From the NCBI GenBank assembly GCA_040755695.1, contig JBFMAK010000004.1, positions 1-34,111 on the forward strand: 34,111 bases of DNA, given 5' to 3'. This DNA comes from Candidatus Diapherotrites archaeon (GTDB lineage Archaea > Iainarchaeota > Iainarchaeia > Iainarchaeales > 1-14-0-10-31-34). This document shows, one piece after another, positions 8,381 through 16,513 of this stretch. Each line of letters opens with the position of its first letter. Within the stretch, counting starts at the first letter, position 1. A model generated the notes under the pieces. It did no database searches. It saw only the letters and a list, made by a program, of their open reading frames with translations, and had not been told where the DNA came from. The position numbers and the translations under genes were made by a program.

Positions 8381-9541
8381 ATGAAGATATGCATTGTTTC
8401 CCTTTTTTATGAGAGAGATTACGGCCAAGGCCTGTGCGTAAAAGAAACTGCAGAAAATCTGGCTGAATTAGGCCATGAAGTTCTTGTACTGCACGGGCAG
8501 AGAAAGGCTTCAAAGCCTAATAACAAGAATATCAGGCTGCATTACATTAAGCACTCAGAGGCACCTGGCTTGAACATGGTTTCCTTTGCGTTCAATTTAA
8601 GGAAAAAAGTATATGAATTGAACAGGAAAGAAAAATTTGATTTGTTTTACCCTCAATCCTATGAGTTCGGCTTGGTTGAATTCAAGGAACTTAAAGCTCC
8701 TGTTGTGTACCACGCGCGGGGGACAGTGAAAGGTAACATTGTACACAGGCCCAAAACAAATGCTTTGAATGAATTGTTGCGCTCCATATCAATGCCTTTT
8801 TTTGTCGGCATGGACAGGAAATGCTACAGGAATTCTTCATTTATAATTGCTGATTCAAGGAAAGTGAAAAAAGAAATTGCAGGCTATTACGGTGTAAAGC
8901 CTGAAAAGATTTTTGTTGTGCCTGACGGGATTGACCTCAAAGAATTCAATCCAAAAATTAGTGGAAATAAAATCAGGGGGGAGTACGGCTTGAAAAGCAG
9001 CAGGGTAATGCTTTTTGCAGGCCGCATGGTGCCCCAGAAAGGCCTGCAGTATTTAATCCAAGCAATGCCCTCAATAGTTAAAAGAATTCCAAACGCAAAA
9101 CTGTTGGTTGCAGGGGCAAATACTGCTGAACCTTACTGTGAAAAAATAAAAAAATTGGTTGAAGAGAGAGAATTAAAAGAAAAAGTTGTTTTTGCAGGCT
9201 TTGTTGAACACAAAAAAATGCCTGAATTCATTGCTGCAGCCGACGTGGTTGCTGTGCCTTCAACCTATGAGCCATTCGGGATAATTAACCTTGAGGCAAT
9301 GGCCATGGGAAAGCCTTTGATCACAACAAGCGCTGTAGGCTCAATTGATGTAGTTAAAGGCTACGCTGAGATAATCAAGCCGAATTCAGTCAAGACAATT
9401 TCAAGGGCTGCAGTAAAAATTCTTTCAAGGAAAATTTTTAAGGCAAAGAAAAAAAACTTGAAAGAATATGAGTGGAGAAATTCAACAAAAAAAATCTACA
9501 AAATTATAAGGGAAGAATTATTTGCCAAGCAAATACTTTAA
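8381..9541 (+). CDS. Family 4 glycosyltransferase
   Basis: 386 residues. The N-terminal half begins MKICIVSLFYERDYGQGLCVKETAENLAELGHE, as in many GT4 acceptor domains. The C-terminal half has MLFAGRMVPQKGLQYLI, LLVAGA, and PSTYEPFGIINLEAMAMGKP with the E-x7-E motif. It lies 41 bp after the permease gene, so it may be its own unit: CTTAAATACT (8346-8354) fits a TATA box about 30 nt upstream. The last 24 bp overlap the convergent GT2 gene. It may act on the glycan exported by the ABC pair. Confidence 0.88.
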   Translation: MKICIVSLFYERDYGQGLCVKETAENLAELGHEVLVLHGQRKASKPNNKNIRLHYIKHSEAPGLNMVSFAFNLRKKVYELNRKEKFDLFYPQSYEFGLVEFKELKAPVVYHARGTVKGNIVHRPKTNALNELLRSISMPFFVGMDRKCYRNSSFIIADSRKVKKEIAGYYGVKPEKIFVVPDGIDLKEFNPKISGNKIRGEYGLKSSRVMLFAGRMVPQKGLQYLIQAMPSIVKRIPNAKLLVAGANTAEPYCEKIKKLVEERELKEKVVFAGFVEHKKMPEFIAAADVVAVPSTYEPFGIINLEAMAMGKPLITTSAVGSIDVVKGYAEIIKPNSVKTISRAAVKILSRKIFKAKKKNLKEYEWRNSTKKIYKIIREELFAKQIL

Positions 9542-10303
9542 TTTCAAATAAATTGCAGCAATTACTGCTTCATGAATGCCTTTGTGCTTTTTAAGGAAAA
9601 CGTAATTGCTTTTAATAGTGTTTTCTTTAATGTATTCAAAGCCTTTTTTGTTTATGGCTCCGCCTTGAAAGTGAATTATTGAAGCGCTTGGAACATATAG
9701 GGTAAGAAGGCCTTTCTTCTTCGCCCTATAACAATAATCAACCTCTTCATTGTAGGTCTCAAAGCCTTCATCAAACAGGCCAATTTCTTTTATTGTCTTT
9801 CTTTTTATTAAAAAGCATGCCGCGCAAACCCAGTCAACAGCAAAAGGCTCATTTTTTTCCTTTAACCTGAAACCAAAAATATTCCTTTTAATAAAAGTTG
9901 AGAAGAAAGGGAAATAACCGAAAGTGAATTGCACTGAATTGTCTTTGTTCAAAAGCCTGCAGCCTGCAATTCCTGCCTTGCTGTTGCATTTCAGTGCAGA
10001 AATCATTCCATTAATTGAATGAGGCAGAAGCAAAGCATCAGAATTGAGAAACAAAACAAAACTGCCTTTGCTTTCTTTTATGCCCTTGTTCAAGGACTTT
10101 GAGAAACCCAAATTTTTTTCATTAGTTATTAATTTAACCTCCCTGAATTTTTTTTTAATCATTTCAACGCTGTTATCTCTTGAGGCATCATCAACCACAA
10201 TTACTTCGTGAGAGCACGAGGGGGCATTCTTTTTTATTGAATTAAGGCATTTCTCCAGGTAACCTTTTGTATTGTAATTTGGGATTATTATTGAAAGCTC
10301 CAT
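9518..10303 (-). CDS. Family 2 glycosyltransferase, rhamnosyltransferase-like
   Basis: A soluble 261-residue GT2 whose order of motifs matches the WbbL/rhamnosyltransferase-like group: LSIIIPNYNTKGYLEKCL, VIVVDDASRDNS, NLGFSKSLNKGI, VLFLNSDA (D-x-D variant NSD), VDWVCAACFLIKR, and GLFDEGFETYNEEVDYCYRAKKKG. No membrane segment is seen. The start ATG at 10303 lies close to a divergent methyltransferase-like gene, and both could use one TATA-like box at 10328-10336. The donor sugar is unknown. The 3' end overlaps the GT4 gene by 24 bp. Confidence 0.87.
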   Translation of the reverse strand: MELSIIIPNYNTKGYLEKCLNSIKKNAPSCSHEVIVVDDASRDNSVEMIKKKFREVKLITNEKNLGFSKSLNKGIKESKGSFVLFLNSDALLLPHSINGMISALKCNSKAGIAGCRLLNKDNSVQFTFGYFPFFSTFIKRNIFGFRLKEKNEPFAVDWVCAACFLIKRKTIKEIGLFDEGFETYNEEVDYCYRAKKKGLLTLYVPSASIIHFQGGAINKKGFEYIKENTIKSNYVFLKKHKGIHEAVIAAIYLKLKYLLGK

Positions 10304-10327
10304 AATAGGAATTCTTGTGCTGGATTA

Positions 10328-10336
10328 CTTTAAAAG
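10328..10336. promoter_or_regulatory. Possible shared TATA box for two divergent genes
   Basis: CTTTAAAAG is nearly palindromic and sits about 27-29 nt from the ATG of each divergent gene (10303 on the minus strand, 10359 on the plus strand). That is the TATA-to-start spacing of leaderless archaeal mRNAs in both directions. It is inferred from spacing only. Confidence 0.35.
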
Positions 10337-10358
10337 ACTAATCAAAACAAATTTTTAT

Positions 10359-10853
10359 ATGGAATTAGAGGAAGTAAATTGCCCGCTGTGCGATTCTAAA
10401 TACTACAAAAAAATTTTTTCAGCAAAAGACATAAACAGCGGAATAAAAGGAAGATTCAGTTATGTTAAATGCAGCAACTGCGACCTTGTTTTCATGAATC
10501 CAAGACCAAAGAAAAAATTCATTCCCTTGCTTTACCCAAAAGATTATTATGCCTACAGCGAAAAACCCTCAAACTTGAAGCGTTCATTCAATTCTTTCGT
10601 TTACAGAAAAAAGCAAGAAGCTTTAAGGCTGTTTTCACAAGAAGGATTTTCATTAAGAAAAATAATCAATTATCCATTCTATGCCCTGCTCAAAGAATTT
10701 GACCATACCTTTATTGCATTAAAACAGAAAGGCAGTATACTGGACGTAGGTTGCGGTACAGGAACCTATTTGCTTGGCTGGCGAGAGCAGGGCTGGAATG
10801 TTACAGGAATTGAATTAAACAAAAGTGCAGCAGAATACGCCAGAAAAAAATAA
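10359..10853 (+). CDS. Truncated zinc-ribbon SAM methyltransferase
   Basis: 164 residues. The N-terminal zinc ribbon has CPLC and CSNC followed by DLVFMNPRPKKK. Then comes the start of a class I methyltransferase domain: SILDVGCGTGTYLLGWREQGW (SAM motif I) and GIELNKSAAEYARKK (motif II), where the frame stops. Homologues of this kind run about 100 residues more, as in the C-terminal half of the fusion at 18846-20447. The catalytic fold is therefore incomplete and this is probably a pseudogene remnant. ATG at 10359 is preferred because a TATA-like box lies 26 nt upstream; a GTG at 10317 would add 14 residues. The last 88 bp overlap the C-terminus of the minus-strand methyltransferase gene. Confidence 0.7.
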   Translation: MELEEVNCPLCDSKYYKKIFSAKDINSGIKGRFSYVKCSNCDLVFMNPRPKKKFIPLLYPKDYYAYSEKPSNLKRSFNSFVYRKKQEALRLFSQEGFSLRKIINYPFYALLKEFDHTFIALKQKGSILDVGCGTGTYLLGWREQGWNVTGIELNKSAAEYARKK

Positions 10854-11563
10854 TTCTTCATAAGGTGGTTTTTGATGAATAAAGCCTTAACCTTTAATCC
10901 AATAATTGTCTTTCTTACCATAAAATAAAAATTTTTTGATTTATCTGCCAAGGTAATTGAGCCAACCTTCTCTGCGCTTGTAATTGAATCAACCAATCTG
11001 AATTCCCTGAATTTTTTTGAGCCCAAAATAATTTCATTAATTACTTTTCTTGGACCTCCAAACATTAAGGTGTCATGGAATGCTATCGTGCCTCCTTCAA
11101 TCAAATGCTTGGACCAACTTAAAAAATCCTTTTTTGCGAATTCATATTTATGGCTGCCGTCAACGAAAAGAAGCTCTATTGGTTTATTCCAGCCTTTTAC
11201 TGCTTCCATTGACTCTTTAACAATAGGTATTACAATTCCATTCAATTTTGCCTTCTGAATGTTTTTATTGAATTCACTTAAAGTATTCACTTTGCCGTAA
11301 ACGTCTAGATCTGCGCCTGCATTGTGCGGGTCTATAGCATAAACCTTTGTTTTAGTGCCCTGATTTGACCCAAAACCAAGCCACACTGTAGATTTGCCCT
11401 TCCATGACCCTATCTCCACTATTACGCCTTTCCCAGTGCAGACCTTTGCTTTATTGTAAAGGAATTCACCTTCTATGTCGCTCAGCCAGCCGTCAATTTT
11501 TCTTGCAAGTAGTTTGACTGAATTAATATTATTATTTATTTTCCCTTCCTTTGGTTTCTTCAT
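10766..11563 (-). CDS. Class I SAM methyltransferase (Methyltransf_24-like)
   Basis: 265 residues. GVIVEIGSWKGKSTVWLG is the SAM-binding motif I, VYAIDPHNAG carries the acidic residue of motif II, and ELLFVDGSHKYEFAKKD with GGTIAFHDT are the motifs IV-VI of O-methyltransferases that act on sugars. Residues from about 237 to the end (FFLAYSAALLFNSIPVTFQ) are simply the antisense of the truncated methyltransferase gene, so the native C-terminus appears to be replaced. It overlaps the upstream GT4 gene by 32 bp and is the last gene of the long minus-strand operon. It likely methylates a glycan or its lipid carrier; this is inferred from the locus. Confidence 0.75.
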   Translation of the reverse strand: MKKPKEGKINNNINSVKLLARKIDGWLSDIEGEFLYNKAKVCTGKGVIVEIGSWKGKSTVWLGFGSNQGTKTKVYAIDPHNAGADLDVYGKVNTLSEFNKNIQKAKLNGIVIPIVKESMEAVKGWNKPIELLFVDGSHKYEFAKKDFLSWSKHLIEGGTIAFHDTLMFGGPRKVINEIILGSKKFREFRLVDSITSAEKVGSITLADKSKNFYFMVRKTIIGLKVKALFIKNHLMKNYFFLAYSAALLFNSIPVTFQPCSRQPSK

Positions 11564-12788
11564 TATAAACTTTTATCATATTATTTGAAACAACATTCCA
11601 ATTAAGTAATCTATTAAATTTATTTTTTGAATTTTTTTTAAGTTTTTGTAACTTTTTTCTGTGAGCAAACAATAAATTAATCTTTTCAGCTAATTCAATT
11701 GAATTGCCCGCCTTAAACAGAATTCCATCTGTTTTATCTTCAATTAAATCCTTGAAGCCCCCTATCCTTGAAGCAAGAATTGGAATGCTTGCACTCATGG
11801 CTTCTGTTACAATGGTGCTGCAGGGTTCAGGCCAGAGAGAAGGCAGCACAATTAAATCGCTTGCAGGAATGAATTTTCTTCTCACTTCCTTATTGGGAAC
11901 CTTATAATGAAAATACACTTTATTTAAAATCTTTTCTTTATTAACGTAATGCTTTATTTTTTTCAAATAATCTATATCATAAAAATTGTAAATTAAATGA
12001 AGTTCAACATCATTGTTTTTGTCTAGAATATGTTTCGCTGCCTTCAGTAAAACCATTGCTCCCTTTTCCTCTAATAATGATCCTATGAATGTAATTATCT
12101 TATTTTTTTCATTCCACTTCAAAGCCTTCCTTGCAGCCATTTTGCTTAAGTCTTTTGCTTTAGAACTCACGTTTGGAATTACTTTAATGCGAGCTTTTTT
12201 GTTCAATTTAATTGAATTTTTTACATCAGAGCTTACAGCAATCAAGGCGTCACATTGCTCGGCCAAATTTCTCAATATGTATTGCTTTAATTTGATTTTT
12301 GTGGTCCCTTGGTTGAGGCATCTTGAGCAGCGTTTTGCATTGGAATAATCTTTTTTTGTGCATACTCTGCCTTCAAAGTATCTTCTCCCCTTAATGCAGT
12401 TAATCCAATTGCCGTGGATTGTTGTAATTGCTGGTATTCCATAAAAGAATTTTGCTGGAATGCATGCAGCTAGAGTGAACGGACAGTGGGCATGCAGTAA
12501 ATCATAGTTTTCTTTTTCCATTAACTGGAAAAGCTTTTTTGTTAAAGGCCAAATCATCATGCTTCCTTTCAGTGCAAGGTCACTGTTATCTTTTAGTCCT
12601 GCTTTTACTCGGAAAATATTTATTCCATTAATTTCTTGTTTTTCCCTGAATTTTTTTAAGCCGACTTCTGTAGTCAGAACATCTGCATGTATCCCTTTTG
12701 CTTTTAATTCCTTGGCTAAATTGAATACGTGCTGTTCAATGCCTCCAATAGCAGGAGGAAAAACAGGTGTTACTAATAATATCTTCAT
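11532..12788 (-). CDS. Family 4 glycosyltransferase with Cys insertion
   Basis: 418 residues. The acceptor domain starts MKILLVTPVFPPAIGGIEQHVFNLAKEL, and the donor domain has ITFIGSLLEEKGAMVLLKA and LPSLWPEPCSTIVTEAMSAS (E-x7-E). Between them lies a Cys-rich stretch with INCIKGRRYFEGRVCTKK and AKRCSRCLNQG, which occurs in a subgroup of GT4 enzymes and could bind a metal. The ATG at 12788 overlaps the TGA of the shifted radical SAM frame by 4 bp (see 12785-12846), which supports coupling to that gene. It likely adds a sugar to the operon's glycan. Confidence 0.88.
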   Translation of the reverse strand: MKILLVTPVFPPAIGGIEQHVFNLAKELKAKGIHADVLTTEVGLKKFREKQEINGINIFRVKAGLKDNSDLALKGSMMIWPLTKKLFQLMEKENYDLLHAHCPFTLAACIPAKFFYGIPAITTIHGNWINCIKGRRYFEGRVCTKKDYSNAKRCSRCLNQGTTKIKLKQYILRNLAEQCDALIAVSSDVKNSIKLNKKARIKVIPNVSSKAKDLSKMAARKALKWNEKNKIITFIGSLLEEKGAMVLLKAAKHILDKNNDVELHLIYNFYDIDYLKKIKHYVNKEKILNKVYFHYKVPNKEVRRKFIPASDLIVLPSLWPEPCSTIVTEAMSASIPILASRIGGFKDLIEDKTDGILFKAGNSIELAEKINLLFAHRKKLQKLKKNSKNKFNRLLNWNVVSNNMIKVYNEETKGRENK

Positions 12789-12846
12789 CTTTTTTCAATC
12801 TTCCCAGAGCAAAGCCTGCAGATTTCAAGGTTGAATAAGCCTTTCC
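12785..12846 (-). other. Shifted-frame tail of the radical SAM gene
   Basis: In the frame one base off from the preceding gene, these bases read IRKGLFNLEICRLCSGKIEKR and end in a TGA that overlaps the next ATG. The CxxC and its surroundings match the end of a SPASM domain. A run of six T at 12862-12867 (A in the mRNA) is the likely site: a seventh would join the frames. The homopolymer may be a true mutation, a slippage site, or an assembly error. Confidence 0.72.
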
Positions 12847-13581
12847 TTATGCCTCCCCTAATTTTTTGTAATTTTTACTTTTCCAAATGTCCATTAATTT
12901 ATTTTTTTTCAGGTCACCTAAAACATGCTTGCAGAAATAATCGTTGCAGCAGAGGATGATCTCGCCCTTCCAGTTTATTACAATTGAAGTTGAGGGAAAA
13001 GAACAGAAATTAAATTTTTTGGAATCTAATTTCAGCAAGCCGCCTCTGTTGAATGTGAATGTATCTTTGTCGCCAAATACCCTTACAGTAATCCTTTTCT
13101 TTTCTTTTTCATTTAGAGAATTCATTAATCTTTTCAAGCCACTGCCTAATTCCTTGCCGTGTTGAGTGACAAAAAAATTGTCTGCACCTGACTTAATGAG
13201 CTCATCAAACAATTTTCTGTCCAATAAGTCTCCATTAGTGTAAATGCAAATAAAGGCTTCAGGCAATTTCTCTCTTGCATAATTTATGAGCAATGGAAGC
13301 CTTTCATCAAGTAATGGCTCATTATAAAAGTGGGGTGAAAGCCTTCCATTGAATTTTATTCGGCTTAATTCACCTATTATTTTCTTGTAGAGCCTTAATT
13401 CCATTGAATGTCTTCCTCTCCTGTAGAGGCTGTTTGGACAGTAAAGGCATTTCCTGTTGCATTCTGTGTTTGTCTCTATTTCCACTGCATCAAACATGTC
13501 CAATGTCCTGTATTTGAGTAACCTGTTGGCTCCAAGCAATACTTTTGCTTTTAATTTATTGAAATCAATAAGCAAATTCAT
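12847..13581 (-). CDS. Radical SAM enzyme with SPASM domain (frame-shifted at the end)
   Basis: 244 residues as read. CNRKCLYC (C41, C45, C48) holds the SAM-binding 4Fe-4S cluster, and SPHFYNEPLL and IYTNGDLL are usual radical SAM barrel segments. The SPASM part has CSFPSTSIVINWKGEIILCC and CKHVLGDLKKNKLMDIW (C193, C211, C212, C217), which ligate auxiliary iron-sulfur clusters. The expected last cysteines (ICRLC) are found in another frame just downstream, so the true gene probably ends at 12785. Radical SAM/SPASM enzymes often act in peptide or sugar modification; the substrate here is unknown. It is placed between two GT4 genes in a tight operon and overlaps its upstream neighbour by 4 bp. 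Confidence 0.85.
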   Translation of the reverse strand: MNLLIDFNKLKAKVLLGANRLLKYRTLDMFDAVEIETNTECNRKCLYCPNSLYRRGRHSMELRLYKKIIGELSRIKFNGRLSPHFYNEPLLDERLPLLINYAREKLPEAFICIYTNGDLLDRKLFDELIKSGADNFFVTQHGKELGSGLKRLMNSLNEKEKKRITVRVFGDKDTFTFNRGGLLKLDSKKFNFCSFPSTSIVINWKGEIILCCNDYFCKHVLGDLKKNKLMDIWKSKNYKKLGEA

Positions 13582-14663
13582 TTTAATTCCCTGTAAACTT
13601 TCAAGTAATTTTTTGCTGTCTTACCCCAAGAAAACCTCCTTGCTGTTTTCAGGGCATTTCCACCCAACCTTTTTCTTTCACCGGCATTATCACGTAAGTA
13701 CACTATTTTTTCCTTTAATTCATTCTCATTGAATGGATTGAATAGTAAGCCGTTTTTTCCGTCCTGGATTAATTCAGGAATTCCAGATACATTTGCTGCA
13801 ATTACTGCCTTACCGCAGGCCATTGCCTCCAATACAACCAAAGGAAAGGGTTCATAGGTTGAAGGACAAACAAGGAAAGAGCATTCCTTGAATTGCCTTG
13901 CTAGTTTTTTTCCTTGAAGCCATCCAAGCAACTTAATTTTTTCTTGCAAATCGCTTTTTTTAGTGAATTCAATTATCTTTTGTTTTAGTTCGCCGTCTCC
14001 AATTATATGCAATCTTGCTTGTGCTCCTTTGATTGCTTTCAGTAAGTTAAATGTGCCTTTTCTTTGGCTTAGCCTTCCAACAAACAAAATGTAGCCTTCG
14101 TCTTTGCTTGAATAATTAAATAAGTCTTTGTTGAATCCGTTGTAAATTACTTCTGGCTTTTTTGATAAAAAATAATCTTTCTCAATTTCAATTGCAGTAG
14201 ATTTACTTATGGCAATTATTCTTTTTGCCCTTTGATAAGAATACAATTCCAAGAAATAGGAATTAATCAAACGTTTTATTGATGAAAAATAAAAATTTTT
14301 TTCTTTTAACAATGTCTTTAATTCGCTTAAGGCACTGCCATTAGAGGTAATCAGCAATTTGTTTTTTGGCAAGAAAAAAGAGATTCCAGCAGAACACGAA
14401 TGAATTACATCAAATTCTTTTCTTTCGATTTCTTTTGGAATTCTTTTAATAAATTCCAAAAACCCCACAGAACTTGAAGGGGAATTATTTAATTTAATTC
14501 TTTTTACTTCAAATTTTTCTTCTTTAATTTTTTTGCCTAAATCCATTGTAAAAACTGTCACATGGTGCTTTTCTGATAATTCTTTTGCTAGATTGTAGGC
14601 AAGCATTGTGCCACCCCCAGAAGAAAATGGCGGGAAACGGTCATTTACAATACATAAATTCAT
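13578..14663 (-). CDS. Family 4 glycosyltransferase
   Basis: 361 residues with the complete GT-B pair of domains. The N-terminus is MNLCIVNDRFPPFSSGGGTMLAYNLAKEL, a Gly-rich loop close to the acceptor site. In the donor domain YILFVGRLSQRKGTFNLLKA, LHIIGDGELKQ and CPSTYEPFPLVVLEAMACGKA (E-x7-E) are seen. There is no membrane segment. It overlaps the upstream methyltransferase gene (ATGA) and the downstream radical SAM gene by 4 bp each, so it is in the same operon. It may add a sugar that one of these enzymes then modifies. Confidence 0.9.
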   Translation of the reverse strand: MNLCIVNDRFPPFSSGGGTMLAYNLAKELSEKHHVTVFTMDLGKKIKEEKFEVKRIKLNNSPSSSVGFLEFIKRIPKEIERKEFDVIHSCSAGISFFLPKNKLLITSNGSALSELKTLLKEKNFYFSSIKRLINSYFLELYSYQRAKRIIAISKSTAIEIEKDYFLSKKPEVIYNGFNKDLFNYSSKDEGYILFVGRLSQRKGTFNLLKAIKGAQARLHIIGDGELKQKIIEFTKKSDLQEKIKLLGWLQGKKLARQFKECSFLVCPSTYEPFPLVVLEAMACGKAVIAANVSGIPELIQDGKNGLLFNPFNENELKEKIVYLRDNAGERKRLGGNALKTARRFSWGKTAKNYLKVYRELK

Positions 14664-15340
14664 TTTCTCGCCTTCAAGACAAGATTTAAGGAAAGCGTTG
14701 GAAAGATTTTTGCAAGAATTTTTTCAAGAAAGTAGAGTGGAGCCACTTCAATTTTATCTGAAAGCCTTAATAAGTCTGCCTTTCTCTCTTCAACCTTAAA
14801 TCCTTTCTGCTTTAACTGCTTTTCAAGTAATTCCATTGTGTATGCTCTTATGTGCCCCCCGCCTTTAGTGTAATCCAAATTCAATGGCTTTTTTCCCATC
14901 AGCAAAAGTATTCTGTTCGGCAGTGAAGCAGTGTTTGGAGTTGAGATTACAAGGAAGCCTTTTGGCTTAAGTATTCTGTGCAATTCATTCAAGAAATTTT
15001 CTGTGTCAAAAATATGTTCTATTACATCTCCAACTATTACTCCATCAAAGAAATTGTTTGGATAAGGAAACCTGCCTTCAAAGTCAAATTTTTTGCATTT
15101 AATGCCTTTTCTTTCGGCTTTCCTTATTGAATCTGAAATATCGCAGCCGTAGGCATTCCAGCCCTCTTTTTTGAATTCTAATGTAAAGCTTCCATCTAAG
15201 CAGCCTACATCGAGTATTCTGCCCTTCTTTTCTGTCTTCACTAAATCAAAAACCACTTTAAGCCTTTCATTTGAAAGCATGTCAGGGCTTAAATTTTCAT
15301 ATCTTTTGCCCTGAAATTCTTGTGCTTTAATAATATTCAC
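14660..15340 (-). CDS. Class I SAM methyltransferase
   Basis: 226 residues with all core motifs of a class I methyltransferase: RILDVGCLDGSF (motif I), YGCDISDSIRKAERKG (motif II), FFDGVIVGDVIEHIFDTENFLNELHR (motif IV region) and LKPKGFLVISTPN. This is the Methyltransf_11/23 pattern of O- and N-methyltransferases for small molecules and sugars. The C-terminal third has a hydrophobic stretch, possibly for lipid contact. It overlaps the GT4 genes on both sides by 4 bp. A role in methylating the glycan is inferred from position. Confidence 0.88.
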   Translation of the reverse strand: MNIIKAQEFQGKRYENLSPDMLSNERLKVVFDLVKTEKKGRILDVGCLDGSFTLEFKKEGWNAYGCDISDSIRKAERKGIKCKKFDFEGRFPYPNNFFDGVIVGDVIEHIFDTENFLNELHRILKPKGFLVISTPNTASLPNRILLLMGKKPLNLDYTKGGGHIRAYTMELLEKQLKQKGFKVEERKADLLRLSDKIEVAPLYFLEKILAKIFPTLSLNLVLKARK

Positions 15341-16500
15341 CCGTTTTTTGAGCTCACTTCATTAAAAAATTCAATATATTTTTTTGATATGGCCTTCCAG
15401 TCGTAAAACCTTTCTATTTTCTTTTTTGCATTAATGCCCATTGCTTTTGCTTTTTCAGGGCTTTCAAGCATAAAAATTATTGCATCAACCAATTTTTCAA
15501 TGTTGCCCGAAGGAATTTTAATTCCAACTTTTTCGTCTACAGCCTCTTTAATGCCGCCCACATTTGAAACAATCACAGGCTTAGAGCACGCCATTGCCTC
15601 AAGCACTGAAATAGGCATTGGGTCAAAAAGTGAAGACAAAACATACATACTGCACGAATGAAGTAGTGCTTTTTTCTCTGTGCCTTTCTTCCATCCAAGA
15701 ACTTTTACTCTTTCAGTTAAATTTAATTTATGAATCTCTTTTTCAACTGCCTTTCTCATTGGACCATTGCCTGCAATCAAGAAGAAAGCCTTGTGCCTTT
15801 GAAGAACTTTTCCTGCAGCCCTTACAAAATCAAGGGGAGCTTTCTGAAGTTCAAGCCTTGCCATGAACAATACAATTGGCCCGGGAAATACCTTTTTTAT
15901 TTTTTTTATTTCTTTTCGCGTATTTTTATCCAAGGAAAATTGCTTTGAATTCACTCCGTTTGGAATTGCCTTTGCCAGTGCCCTTGTTTTACCATTAAAT
16001 TCTTTTTTTGATTCGTTGTTCACAAACACAATTCCATCTGCCTTTTTAAGGGAATTCAACTGAAAGAGGTAATCGATTTTAACGCCAATTTTAGTGTACT
16101 CAGGCAAGGGAATAAAACCATATTTTATTTTAAACATGCCAAACCACGGCGTGAACTGAATCCTTTTTTTTAAGTCATCTTGCAACATGACAATTTTAGG
16201 TATCTTTAAGTCGCCCAAAAAACAAATGGATTCAGGGAATGAACCAAAAATAAGGTCTATATTCATCTTTTCAATTATTTGCCTTGCTTTGGCGCTGAAT
16301 AAAATTTTATTGAATGCCCCTGAAGGATAATCTGTCACGTGCGCCGGAGTGCACTTGATTGCTTTCAAATTTCCAAAAGAGCCATTCTCATTCAGTACAA
16401 TTATCTCGTGACCTTGCCTTTTCATTTCATTGACTAACTCAAAATAGCAGGGCGAAACAATCTCATTCAATGATTCTCTAATCAAATAAGCTATTTTCGT
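15337..16500 (-). CDS. Family 4 glycosyltransferase, probable ACG start
   Basis: A 387-residue GT4 if read from the ACG at 16500. That start gives the normal first strand (x)KIAYLIRESLNEIVSP and lies 5 nt after GAGGTGAT, an 8-base match to the archaeal Shine-Dalgarno consensus. The next usual start, TTG at 16485, would cut off the first strand and be 20 nt from this site. The donor domain has IVLFMARLELQKAPLDFVRA, FLIAGNGPM and SSLFDPMPISVLEAMACSKP. The first residue of the E-x7-E pair is Asp (FDPMPISVLE). It overlaps the methyltransferase gene downstream by 4 bp. The unusual codon could be a mutated ATG or an error. Confidence 0.82.
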   Translation of the reverse strand, partial: TKIAYLIRESLNEIVSPCYFELVNEMKRQGHEIIVLNENGSFGNLKAIKCTPAHVTDYPSGAFNKILFSAKARQIIEKMNIDLIFGSFPESICFLGDLKIPKIVMLQDDLKKRIQFTPWFGMFKIKYGFIPLPEYTKIGVKIDYLFQLNSLKKADGIVFVNNESKKEFNGKTRALAKAIPNGVNSKQFSLDKNTRKEIKKIKKVFPGPIVLFMARLELQKAPLDFVRAAGKVLQRHKAFFLIAGNGPMRKAVEKEIHKLNLTERVKVLGWKKGTEKKALLHSCSMYVLSSLFDPMPISVLEAMACSKPVIVSNVGGIKEAVDEKVGIKIPSGNIEKLVDAIIFMLESPEKAKAMGINAKKKIERFYDWKAISKKYIEFFNEVSSKNG

Positions 16501-16505
16501 TGAAA

Positions 16506-16513
16506 ATCACCTC
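16506..16513 (-). promoter_or_regulatory. Strong Shine-Dalgarno sequence before an ACG codon
   Basis: On the minus strand the bases read GAGGTGAT, complementary to eight bases of the anti-Shine-Dalgarno tail. The upstream gene's TGA stop (16507-16509) lies inside it. The spacer to the ACG at 16500 is 5 nt (TTTCA), ideal for initiation there. This decides the start chosen for the downstream GT4. Confidence 0.7.
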
